DNA from: Bacteroidales bacterium
Lineage (GTDB): Bacteria > Bacteroidota > Bacteroidia > Bacteroidales > JAADJA01
Reading direction: 5' to 3'
Assembly: GCA_021106665.1 (NCBI GenBank)
Contig: JAIOTR010000214.1
Coordinates: 1 to 8,845 of the forward strand
Length of the DNA: 8,845 nt
Under the pieces are notes generated by a model. The model was not told the DNA's origin. It ran no database searches and was given only the letters and a program-made list of their open reading frames with translations. Made by a program: the position numbers and the translations under genes. Below are positions 1 through 6,678 of the stretch, one piece after another. How positions within the stretch are numbered: the first letter of the stretch is position 1; every line of letters starts with the position of its first letter.

Positions 1-747
1 GATGAAAGTGCTTTGTATGCTCAAACCAAACAAGTGAACCAGTTTTTCAGGAGGTTTAATAATGAAGAAGATCGCTTTGGTGTGCGTTATTATCCTGGCG
101 ATAGTTTATACAGGGATAATGATTTCAGAAATGTTTACCTGAAAATGATTTTCGACCAGGAAAGTTCATTTATGGGTGAGGATATAAAATCTCAGTTTAT
201 TGAAGATATTACCGGTGAAGATTCTCCTGAATTTCTTGACTTCCATGGAGGATCATGGTTTGCAGAAATTGCTACTACTTTCAATCATTATGGAAATAGG
301 GAAAATCTTTTGCTTTTTCTAAAACTGGAAAAAGAAAATCTTGGCTCAAAGTGGGTGATCACCAATGTATATTTTAATAAGTTTCTCAGGAAGTTCCATA
401 AAGGAAATGACCGTGAAACTGAAAAATCATTCCTTCACCCCATGAGTCATGAGCTTGATTTTATGAATATTTATAAGGCTTTTAAAGATGATAAATACGT
501 TGAATATTACGCCAGTGAGCAATATAATCCGGATTATCTGTCTTTGTTGTTTTACGAGATAAAGATGGGCAATATGAGCTTTGTAAGTACAGGCCAGTTA
601 AAATTTCATTTCTTTCAAATTGATGGTTGGTATTTCGAAGTTTCGTATTTTAACAGGCCGGGAAATAATTCGGGATGGTTAATTTCCAAACTTTATAAAA
701 TTAATGAGCAGGAGAAACAAGAGCTAATTAAATTCTATTTACCTTGA
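1..747 (+). CDS. Conserved Bacteroidota hypothetical protein, 5' end cut by window edge
   Basis: The reading frame is open from base 1 (first residues DESALYAQTKQ) to the TGA at 745-747, about 248 visible residues. A TTG at 13 is possible, but the codons before it continue the frame and match the usual context of this family as I remember it, so the true start is most likely left of the window. No catalytic motif, membrane segment or repeat is visible. The segment VNQFFRRFNNEED and an aromatic-rich C-terminal half (a GWYFEVSYFNRPG stretch) suggest a compact alpha/beta domain. From memory, similar proteins are encoded beside exported proteins with the N-terminal domain of the next gene; I cannot confirm this here. 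The next gene begins inside this stop codon, so the two are probably translationally coupled and act together, plausibly in the periplasm or at the envelope. A signal peptide, if any, lies outside the window. Function unknown. Confidence 0.85.
   Translation, partial: DESALYAQTKQVNQFFRRFNNEEDRFGVRYYPGDSLYRDNDFRNVYLKMIFDQESSFMGEDIKSQFIEDITGEDSPEFLDFHGGSWFAEIATTFNHYGNRENLLLFLKLEKENLGSKWVITNVYFNKFLRKFHKGNDRETEKSFLHPMSHELDFMNIYKAFKDDKYVEYYASEQYNPDYLSLLFYEIKMGNMSFVSTGQLKFHFFQIDGWYFEVSYFNRPGNNSGWLISKLYKINEQEKQELIKFYLP
744..747 (+). other. TTGA stop/start overlap with TTG initiation codon
   Basis: The TTG of the downstream gene shares two bases (TG) with the TGA of the upstream gene. TTG is the only sensible start: the frame is closed by TAA at 729-731, and the next in-frame ATG lies far inside the protein, beyond the signal peptide. 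Starting here gives Met-Lys-Lys followed by a hydrophobic stretch, an ideal signal-peptide n-region. The nearest purine-rich stretch (AGGAGA near 710-715) is about 30 bases upstream, too far for an ordinary ribosome site, so re-initiation after the upstream stop is the likely mechanism. Confidence 0.75.
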
Positions 748-3365
748 AAAAAATTGTACCCTTTTTATTCATTCTTATCTTTATTTCAAATCCCTGTAAA
801 TTATTCTCACAGAATTCAGAATTGTTAACAACTGAGGAACTGGAGAATTACAGGAAACAAGTTTCCAATTTGGTTAAATACCTTGAAGGGACATTAAATT
901 TCCTTGGTGATCCGGAGCAAGTAAATATTGAAAAGGAAATTATCATCAACGAAAGTTTTCTTAAAATTTTCAAGGATGACAAGGTGCAGATTGAGGATGA
1001 CCTGGATGAAAATAGGGAAGTGCCTATACACAAAGATGTTCAGGCATATTTGAAAGATGTGATTTTCTTTTACAGACAGGCAAAATTTAAATTTGAAATT
1101 GCTGATATCAGTCATTTTGCGAAGGAAGATAATTTTCATTATTTCAGAGTTTCGTTTAACAGGATGCTGGAAGGAATAACCATTACAGGAGATTCGGTAC
1201 AATCAAGAAAAGCGAGGTTTATGGAAGTAAATCTTGACATTTCTTCCAATGATTTGAAAATAGCCAGTATTTATACCACCAAACTTAATGAAAAGGAAGA
1301 GGCCAGGCAATGGTGGATCAACCTGTCATTGGAATGGAAAAAAATATTTGGTGAAGAAGTAATGATTACGGATTCTTTAGAATTGGCTGACATTACCTAT
1401 TTTACTGATAGCCTCATAATAACCTTTAACGAACAAAATCAGGATTTAACGCTTGTTGATACAACATTAAACTATGATATTGAATTGCCTGATGAAAGAC
1501 AAACGCTCTCCAACACTATCTCATCCTACGATACGGTTTTTATGGATACTAAAACTGTTTATACAAAACTCAGCGGTATTCTTAAACAATCAAAACTTGA
1601 CATTTCGGGTAATGAGCAGATAAGAAAACTGGATCCTGTAAGTGAGTTGTCGGAACTTAAAGAGTTAAATTGCTCAAATACACTTATCAGCAGCTTGTTC
1701 CCTATCAGGAATATAAACCGGCTTGAAGTACTCGATTTTTCTGATACACCGGTTGATGACCTAAGTCCGTTAAATTATTCTACCACTTTAAAAGAGTTGA
1801 ATTGCAGTTTTACCTTGATTAGCGATCTCTCACCCATTTCGGGTTTGGTAAATCTGGAATCTTTAGAATGCAACGGAATAAAGATCACTGATCTTGTATT
1901 TACAGGGAACATGCAGAAGTTAAAAACCCTTGATTGCAGCGATACAAGAATCATTGATTTGAGCCCTTTGAAGCATCTTAGTGCACTTGAAAGTTTTGAT
2001 ATTTCAGAAACCAAAATCACAAACCTTGATTCAATCGTTTATGCAGGTACAATTAAATACCTGAATTGTGAAAGTAGTTCTATTACGTCAATTGAACCTC
2101 TTGGCAAACTTGCAAACCTTGAAGTCCTCCGGATCAGTAATACAGAAGTAAATAGTTTGAGTTCGCTTGATAAAGCAGAGAACCTGAAAAAGGTTTATTG
2201 CGATAACACAGGTATAGCAAAGGATGAAACAATTCAGTTTATGCGTGGTAATCCAGGATGTTTGGTGATATTTGAATCTGAGGAATTATTATCTGGTTGG
2301 GAAGAACTGGATAATGAGTGGAAGAAAATACTAATGGATCTAGGAAATTTTGGTGAAAATCCCACAAGAGAAGAATTGCACAGTTTATTAAAAATTGAAG
2401 AGTTGAACTTATCAGGAAACGATAGCATTTCTTATCTCAACCCTGTTCGCAAACTCTACAATATGAATTCCCTGAATTTGTCTTTTGTAAATGTGGAAGA
2501 TTATAGTCCGGTGGGGGAGGCCATTGAGCTTAAATGGCTTGATATGTCCAACACAAATTTGGAGAGTGTGGATTTTCTAAGCAACTTAAGCAGGTTGCAA
2601 GAGTTGAGGATAGAAAACACTTCCGTTTCTTCTCTGGAGACATTACAAGGTTTGAAAAACCTCAAGTATATCTATGCAGATAGTAGTAAAATAAATGATA
2701 ATTCCGCCTTTAAGTTTAGACAAGAAAATCCGGATTGCATAGTCATATATAAGACCGGTGAATTGGAAAAATGGTGGAATGATTTGCCCAAAGAATGGAA
2801 TGAATATTTTACAGAGACTTATTCACTGGAATCACCACCATCAAAAGAAAATTTACATCAGATTTTGTTTGTTGACTCGCTTGTGATCACAGATAAAAGA
2901 GCTATAAATGATTTGACTCCAATTACCGAACTTAAGGGATTAATATCGATTTCTTTTACCGGAACTCAAATAAATAATCTGCAACCTTTAAGCCGGCTAC
3001 AAAATTTAAAGGTAATTAAATGTAATCAAAATCCTGTAAGCGATTTAACACCATTGTCTGGACTAAGTTCCCTTACTTCTATTGATATTGAAAATACACC
3101 GGTTTCTGATTTAGGTCCATTTGAGAATTTTAAAAAATTAATGGATATAAATTTCTCCGGAACCCAGGTCAGCAATATGAAACCTTTAGCAAACCTGACG
3201 AACCTCGAAGTTGTAAAATTGAATAATACTTTAATCAAGAATTTGAAACATCTGCAAAAACTGCCAAATTTAAAGACGGTAGAATGTTACAATACAAGAA
3301 TCTCATCTAAAACTGTAGGTAAATTTCGAGCTGTAAGGCCATATTGTGAAGTTGTTTATTATTAA
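744..3365 (+). CDS. Exported protein with conserved N-terminal domain and three internalin-like LRR cassettes
   Basis: The 873-residue protein has a signal peptide (about residues 1-23, ending FSQ; the Cys at 18 lacks a lipobox). Residues about 30-195 form a domain I recognise from memory as widespread in Bacteroidota exported proteins. It contains KYLEGTLNFLGDP, VQIEDDLDE and YTTKLNEKEE, and ends at Trp190-Trp191 with an LSLEWKKIFG stretch. The rest is leucine-rich repeats of 22 residues, in three cassettes starting at about residues 285, 554 and 713, with about 10, 5 and 7 repeats. Each cassette is preceded by a Trp-x-x-Leu-x-x-Glu-Trp-Lys-like cap (Trp190, Trp519, Trp677) and closed by a Pro-x-Cys-x-Val-ending cap. 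Repeats often carry Asn-Cys-Ser or Asp-Thr-x-Ile and Leu-Ser-Pro-Leu, the SDS22/internalin style. LRR solenoids bind proteins or glycans; the ligand is unknown. No type IX secretion C-terminal domain is visible, so periplasmic or surface location is open. Coupled to the upstream gene. Confidence 0.9.
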   Translation: MKKIVPFLFILIFISNPCKLFSQNSELLTTEELENYRKQVSNLVKYLEGTLNFLGDPEQVNIEKEIIINESFLKIFKDDKVQIEDDLDENREVPIHKDVQAYLKDVIFFYRQAKFKFEIADISHFAKEDNFHYFRVSFNRMLEGITITGDSVQSRKARFMEVNLDISSNDLKIASIYTTKLNEKEEARQWWINLSLEWKKIFGEEVMITDSLELADITYFTDSLIITFNEQNQDLTLVDTTLNYDIELPDERQTLSNTISSYDTVFMDTKTVYTKLSGILKQSKLDISGNEQIRKLDPVSELSELKELNCSNTLISSLFPIRNINRLEVLDFSDTPVDDLSPLNYSTTLKELNCSFTLISDLSPISGLVNLESLECNGIKITDLVFTGNMQKLKTLDCSDTRIIDLSPLKHLSALESFDISETKITNLDSIVYAGTIKYLNCESSSITSIEPLGKLANLEVLRISNTEVNSLSSLDKAENLKKVYCDNTGIAKDETIQFMRGNPGCLVIFESEELLSGWEELDNEWKKILMDLGNFGENPTREELHSLLKIEELNLSGNDSISYLNPVRKLYNMNSLNLSFVNVEDYSPVGEAIELKWLDMSNTNLESVDFLSNLSRLQELRIENTSVSSLETLQGLKNLKYIYADSSKINDNSAFKFRQENPDCIVIYKTGELEKWWNDLPKEWNEYFTETYSLESPPSKENLHQILFVDSLVITDKRAINDLTPITELKGLISISFTGTQINNLQPLSRLQNLKVIKCNQNPVSDLTPLSGLSSLTSIDIENTPVSDLGPFENFKKLMDINFSGTQVSNMKPLANLTNLEVVKLNNTLIKNLKHLQKLPNLKTVECYNTRISSKTVGKFRAVRPYCEVVYY
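1596..2280 (+). repeat. LRR array 1 (about ten 22-residue repeats)
   Basis: Residues about 285-512 of the exported LRR protein read as successive 22-residue units without gaps, with Leu at repeat positions 1 and 4 and Asn-Cys or Asp-Cys before Ser/Thr in units 2, 4, 6 and 8. The last unit changes to a Gly-Asn-Pro-Gly-Cys ending that looks like a C-terminal cap. Unlike the other two cassettes, about 95 residues of non-LRR sequence separate its leading Trp pair (190-191) from the first repeat. Confidence 0.85.
2403..2771 (+). repeat. LRR array 2 (about five 22-residue repeats)
   Basis: Residues about 554-676 hold the shortest array. It opens with Leu-Ser-Gly-Asn as in array 1 and ends in a Glu-Asn-Pro-Asp-Cys-Ile-Val cap. 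Its leading cap (Trp519 to about residue 553) contains PTREELHSLLKI, closely parallel to the cap of array 3. Confidence 0.85.
2880..3362 (+). repeat. LRR array 3 (about seven 22-residue repeats)
   Basis: Residues about 713-873 hold the C-terminal array. The leading cap (Trp677-Trp678 to about 712) contains PSKENLHQIL, aligning with the cap of array 2. The final unit ends Arg-Pro-Tyr-Cys-Glu-Val-Val, matching the caps that close the other arrays, so the protein ends naturally with a capped solenoid and nothing follows it. Confidence 0.85.
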
Positions 3366-3415
3366 TCACTTAGTTTGGAAAGATATTTTGACTTTTTTTG
3401 CAAAAAATTTCAAGA

Positions 3416-5083
3416 ATGAAAAATTTCAGGTCGGCATTCTTGATATTTGGTTTTCTTTTTGTTATTTCAGGTCCGTTTAATCGGATGGTTGCCCAGGATA
3501 CACTTGAAGTGATGTATTACAACATCCTTAACTATCCGGGAAGTACACCTGAACGGGTTGAATATTTCAGGATTGTAAACCAATATATCGAGGCAGATAT
3601 AATACTTGTAAATGAGATTCTCAGTGATGAAGGAGCAAATTCTTTATTGCAGAATGGCTTGAATGTTTATGGGACAACAAAATTTCAAAAGGCTGATTTT
3701 ATAAATGGATATGATACCGATAACGCATTATTTTACAACAGTGAAAAACTAGTTCTGTATTCGCAGGATACAATTGAAACTGCCTTACGCCTGATCAATG
3801 AATATATCCTTTATTACAATTCATACGATCTTTCAGAAACACAAGATACAATTTTCTTTAATTTTTATTCTGCCCACCTTAAAGCCAGTACAGGTTCCAC
3901 AAACGCGCAAAAACGTTTGGCCGAAGTATTGGAATTTAAAGAACATATTGATAATAAACCTAATGCGAAAAATATATTCTTCGGTGGGGATTTTAATGTC
4001 TATACAAGTTCTGAACCTGCATATCAATCATTGATCAATGACGGACTATATCCATTGAATGATCCTCTACCGGCTGCTAATTGGCATGATAATGAATTAT
4101 ATTCAATGGTTCACTCACAGAGTACCCGTACATCACAATTTGGTGGTGGTGCGACCGGTGGAATGGATGACAGATTTGATTTTATTCTATTCAGCAATGA
4201 TGTATTAAGTGGAAACAATAGCGTAAAATATATCAATAACTCATGTTACGCTCTGGGAAATGACGGGAATCATTTTAACATGTCATTGATCGATGCTCCT
4301 GTGAATACATCTGTTCCCGATTCTGTTTTGCAGGCCTTGTATTATATGTCCGATCATTTACCGGTTATTTGTAATATTGAGGTTCAATCCTCCACCATGC
4401 CTTCAGAATATTACCTTGACCTGAAAGTTTTTCTTGAAGGCCCATTTGATGGAAACGAAATGAACACCGATTTAATCGGCTTGACCAATTTCCCATTGGC
4501 GCAACCTTATGATCAGCCACCATGGAATTATTTCGGGGATGAATCAGTTCAATCTATTCAAAATCCTGATATTGTTGATTGGGTACTGGTAGAATTAAGA
4601 GAGACCAGTGGTGATGCATCAAGTGCCGTTCCGGATTCAACGATTTGGAGGGGAGCCTGTTTCCTGCAGAAAGATGGAACTATTGTTGGTTTGGATCAAT
4701 CAGGTCTGCCATCTTTTGATTTGCCTGTTAGCAACGATTTATACATAATCGTTCGCCACAGGAATCACCTTGATATTATGACTTCGATTCCGGTTGTCGT
4801 TAATAATGGGCAATATTCCTTTGATTTTTCTTTGGATCAATACCAGGTTTATGGTTTTGAAGCAGGATACAAGGAAATTAAACCCAATGTTTGGGGAATG
4901 ATCTCAGCAGATGGTAATAAAGACGGAATTATTGATTTTGACGATAAAAACATATGGTCGACCCAAACAGGACAGCGAGGATATCTGATTGGGGATTTTA
5001 ATCTGGATGGCCGGATTGATAATTTTGACAAAAATGAAAATTGGTTAAAAAACCTGGATTTTGAATACCAGGTGCCTGACTAA
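3416..5083 (+). CDS. Secreted endonuclease/exonuclease/phosphatase-family protein with dockerin-like C-terminus
   Basis: ATG at 3416 is chosen over the TTG at 3398 because it puts MKNFR directly before the hydrophobic core of a signal peptide (cleavage near Ala26-Gln27); 555 residues result. Residues about 30-330 are the metal-dependent EEP (DNase I-like) fold with its expected active-site set: Asn36 (YNILNY), Glu67 (NEI), His154 (AHLKAS), Asp192 and Asn194 (GGDFN), Asp255 (DRFDF) and Asp313-His314 (SDHLP). It should therefore be an active phosphodiesterase or phosphatase acting outside the cytoplasm; nucleic acid is a plausible substrate but lipid or sugar phosphates are not excluded. Residues about 345-555 form a second module with PPWNYFGDES, DWVLVELRE and RHRNHL, which I remember from many secreted Bacteroidota proteins. 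It ends in two calcium-loop motifs (starting Asp499 and Asp527) resembling dockerin repeats. It lies 50 bases after the LRR gene, so co-transcription is possible. No type IX sorting domain is evident. Confidence 0.92.
   Translation: MKNFRSAFLIFGFLFVISGPFNRMVAQDTLEVMYYNILNYPGSTPERVEYFRIVNQYIEADIILVNEILSDEGANSLLQNGLNVYGTTKFQKADFINGYDTDNALFYNSEKLVLYSQDTIETALRLINEYILYYNSYDLSETQDTIFFNFYSAHLKASTGSTNAQKRLAEVLEFKEHIDNKPNAKNIFFGGDFNVYTSSEPAYQSLINDGLYPLNDPLPAANWHDNELYSMVHSQSTRTSQFGGGATGGMDDRFDFILFSNDVLSGNNSVKYINNSCYALGNDGNHFNMSLIDAPVNTSVPDSVLQALYYMSDHLPVICNIEVQSSTMPSEYYLDLKVFLEGPFDGNEMNTDLIGLTNFPLAQPYDQPPWNYFGDESVQSIQNPDIVDWVLVELRETSGDASSAVPDSTIWRGACFLQKDGTIVGLDQSGLPSFDLPVSNDLYIIVRHRNHLDIMTSIPVVVNNGQYSFDFSLDQYQVYGFEAGYKEIKPNVWGMISADGNKDGIIDFDDKNIWSTQTGQRGYLIGDFNLDGRIDNFDKNENWLKNLDFEYQVPD
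4910..5041 (+). repeat. Pair of dockerin/EF-hand-like calcium-loop repeats in the EEP protein
   Basis: Two similar segments, DGNKDGIIDFDDKN (from Asp499) and DFNLDGRIDNFDKN (from Asp527), follow the D-x-N-x-D-G-x-I-D spacing of dockerin type I calcium loops and are 28 residues apart. They are the last folded part of the protein, before a short tail ending QVPD. By analogy they bind calcium and stabilise or anchor the enzyme; no cohesin partner is visible in the window. Confidence 0.7.
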
Positions 5084-5158
5084 TTCCACTATTCTTCAAT
5101 ATAATTTTCCACAGAAATAGATTTAATTTGGCTAATTCTGTTGATAGCTCTCCTTTTA

Positions 5159-5380
5159 TTAACATTTATTTAACATCCATATATAGAAAAATCCAACTTT
5201 ACTTCAAATATTTTTCCACTGATTTTGTTGATAAATTTTAAAATCCTTCATATATATAATCTCTCTAAATGTATGATATTAAACAGTTATGGAGGTATTG
5301 GATTTGAGTCTGTTTCTAATTGATAAAATTTCCAAATATTAAATTTTATTCCCAATATGGGATTTAACATTTAGTTAACA
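5159..5380. repeat. Two copies of a TTAACATTTA-TTAACA 17-mer
   Basis: The 17-mers at 5159-5175 and 5364-5380 differ at one base only (TTAACATTTATTTAACA versus TTAACATTTAGTTAACA). The second is a perfect dyad, TTAAC-N5-GTTAA; the first has one mismatch in the right half. A partial echo, TATTTAACAT, lies just before the beta-barrel start. They could be operator sites, but AT-richness makes chance similarity a real alternative. Confidence 0.35.
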
Positions 5381-5531
5381 CCAATCCGGTAGGCTCTGAA
5401 TTAATTTAGCATCTAACAAAGCAGCTATCTAATATGAATTTTTTTAGATTTCAACAAATCGTTTTCAATTCACCATACTTAAAACACTGTGGAATTGATT
5501 TATGAGTGTAAACAAAAACTAATGTTCTTTG

Positions 5532-5562
5532 TTGTAATGTGCCCTTGTTTGATGGAAATTTG
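5532..5562 (+). promoter_or_regulatory. Candidate Bacteroidota-type promoter for the beta-barrel gene
   Basis: A TTG at 5532-5534 is separated by 20 bases from GAAATTTG at 5555-5562, which differs at one base from the Bacteroides -7 consensus TAnnTTTG. Transcription would start near 5569 and leave a leader of about 95 bases before the ATG at 5665. The match is weak and is the best one I found by eye in the gap. Confidence 0.2.
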
Positions 5563-5664
5563 GTTGAAAATTATCATTTATGACATGTATTTTAAGTATT
5601 GATTCTTGGCAAAATTTCCAAATGGGCATGATTTTTATTTAACATAGCTAATTAAATTATAGAT

Positions 5665-6411
5665 ATGAAAAGGAAAAGTATACTATTAGCCATAATCTTA
5701 TTGATTTTTATTTTCTCATCTCCGCTTTTCTTAAAAGCTCAGAAGTGGGGAGGGAGTGAACACGGTTCAAGATTTATAAAAAACTGGTCAATAAATGCCA
5801 ATGCTGGTTATACATCCTATTTTGGAGACATGAGTTATTATGATAACGATGTGGTAGAGAAATTGTCGAGCGAAAGTGGTGCTGCATATGGAATTATGCT
5901 AACCAAGGATGTAACAAAGTGGTTAGGTTTATCCGGACAGCTTTTTTATGGAAAGCTAAAGGGAGGTAATAATAATATTACATTTAAAACTAATTTACTC
6001 GAATACAATATCCAGGCAAGAATTGATTTCATCAATTTATTTTGGCCGGATAATCGATCAAATTTTGGAATAGTAGGAAATGCAGGAATTGGCCAGCTTT
6101 TATTTAATGTCACCACTTTTAAATTTAATGAAGGGCAGCCGATCATCGATGAACATAGGGCTGCCGTACCTGAATTTGTATATTCTTTCGGGGCCGGTAT
6201 TTACTATAAAGTAACTGAAAGGATTGGAATTACTGCTGATTTAAACCTGCATCAGCTACAAAATGATAAACTGGATAACCTGGTTAAAAACAACGATTTT
6301 GATTACTATACATACTTAAGTATTGGAATAACCTATTATTTGAGCGGAGTTTTCAAAAGAGCACCGACAAGTACTGCCAGGATTGCACATAGTGGGATTC
6401 GAACACAGTAA
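5665..6411 (+). CDS. Outer-membrane beta-barrel protein
   Basis: The 248-residue product starts with a clear signal peptide (MKRKS, then a hydrophobic core, cleavage near Ala25-Gln26). The mature part consists of short alternating, aromatic-edged strands separated by Gly/Asn turns: WSINANAGYTSYFGDMSY near the start, a GIVGNAGIGQLLF strand pair in the middle, and a terminal pair around ITADLNLHQLQ and LSIGITYYLSG. This is the pattern of small (about 8-strand) Bacteroidota outer-membrane barrels of the OmpA/OprF-like or DUF6089-like type; I cannot settle the exact family. There is no OmpA peptidoglycan-binding domain. It has no close + strand neighbour, so it is probably a single-gene unit ended by the hairpin 18 bases after the stop. 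The last residues, after the final strand, look unlike a barrel end (tail ending SGIRTQ) and their DNA resembles an antisense tRNA T-arm. Confidence 0.85.
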   Translation: MKRKSILLAIILLIFIFSSPLFLKAQKWGGSEHGSRFIKNWSINANAGYTSYFGDMSYYDNDVVEKLSSESGAAYGIMLTKDVTKWLGLSGQLFYGKLKGGNNNITFKTNLLEYNIQARIDFINLFWPDNRSNFGIVGNAGIGQLLFNVTTFKFNEGQPIIDEHRAAVPEFVYSFGAGIYYKVTERIGITADLNLHQLQNDKLDNLVKNNDFDYYTYLSIGITYYLSGVFKRAPTSTARIAHSGIRTQ

Positions 6412-6429
6412 AGAAATCTAAAAAGAAAG

Positions 6430-6465
6430 AAAAAGCCCTGAACAAATAAAATGTCAGGGCTTTTT
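6430..6465. terminator. Bidirectional intrinsic terminator between beta-barrel gene and tRNA-Gln
   Basis: AAAAAGCCCTGA at 6430-6441 pairs perfectly over 12 bp with TCAGGGCTTTTT at 6454-6465 across a 12-base loop. Because the stem is flanked by A on one side and T on the other, it works in both directions: it lies 18 bases after the beta-barrel stop on the + strand and one base after the 3' end of the tRNA on the minus strand. Confidence 0.9.
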
Positions 6466-6466
6466 G

Positions 6467-6537
6467 TTGACCCATAAGGATTCGAACCTTAAACGTCTGG
6501 ACCAAAACCAGATGTGTTACCATTACACCATGGGTCA
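6467..6537 (-). tRNA. tRNA-Gln (anticodon TTG)
   Basis: Read on the minus strand, TGACCCA (from 6537) pairs over 7 bp with TGGGTCA, and the discriminator is A. The D-arm is GTGT/ACAC around AATGGTA, the anticodon stem is TCTGG/CCAGA with loop TTTTGGT (anticodon TTG at loop positions 3-5), the variable region has 4 bases, and the T-arm is TAAGG-TTCGAAT-CCTTA. All stems are perfect. No CCA is encoded (CAA follows the discriminator), so the tail must be added by nucleotidyltransferase. The gene stands alone, convergent with the beta-barrel gene, and shares its terminator. Confidence 0.97.
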
Positions 6538-6668
6538 ATTCTTTTTTCGATTGAAAGATTTTAGGTTTTTTAATTAAAACTTTTTCCTGTCAATCATTAT
6601 ACTTTAAGAACAATTTGTTTTAAGGAGTGCAAAATTATAAAATATTTTATTCCATACAAGTAAAATCA

Positions 6669-6678
6669 CAAAATCATT
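6669..6678 (+). repeat. Target-site duplication, left copy
   Basis: CAAAATCATT directly abuts the left terminal repeat of the 214-bp element and is identical to the right copy at 6893-6902. Deleting the element plus one copy would restore a continuous empty site. Confidence 0.8.

Larger units (their letters stand above)
5084..5664. other. 581-base AT-rich gene-free gap
   Basis: No credible reading frame, tRNA or strong terminator is seen here. Several short repeats occur: TTAAC-rich boxes at 5159-5175 and 5364-5380, an echo near 5636-5645, and the 13-mer AAAATTTCCAAAT at 5325-5337 and 5611-5623. The gap separates the nuclease gene from the beta-barrel gene and probably contains the promoter and leader of the latter. 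A weak hairpin (CAGAAATAG against CTAATTCTG, about 5112-5140) lies shortly after the nuclease stop. Confidence 0.6.

Noticed and set aside
3394..3407. TTTTTTGCAAAAAA palindrome between the LRR and nuclease genes, as a terminator
   Set aside because: All-A/T stem with almost no loop and a single GC pair step; too weak to count as an intrinsic terminator, although it could matter for DNA bending.
3398..3415. Upstream TTG start for the nuclease gene
   Set aside because: It would add MQKISR before a good signal peptide that already begins with Met-Lys at 3416, and the TTG sits inside a T7-G-C-A6 tract.
5112..5140. Weak hairpin after the nuclease stop
   Set aside because: One mismatch in 9 pairs, low GC and no T-run after it; not called as a terminator.
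6454..6465. TCAGGGCT shared by the terminator and the MITE end
   Set aside because: Only 8 bases agree and the terminator fully explains its own copy, so a common origin is not supported.
6595..6613. TATAAT-like sequence on the minus strand upstream of tRNA-Gln
   Set aside because: About 65 bases from the tRNA, and Bacteroidota primary promoters do not use TATAAT; in AT-rich DNA this is likely chance.
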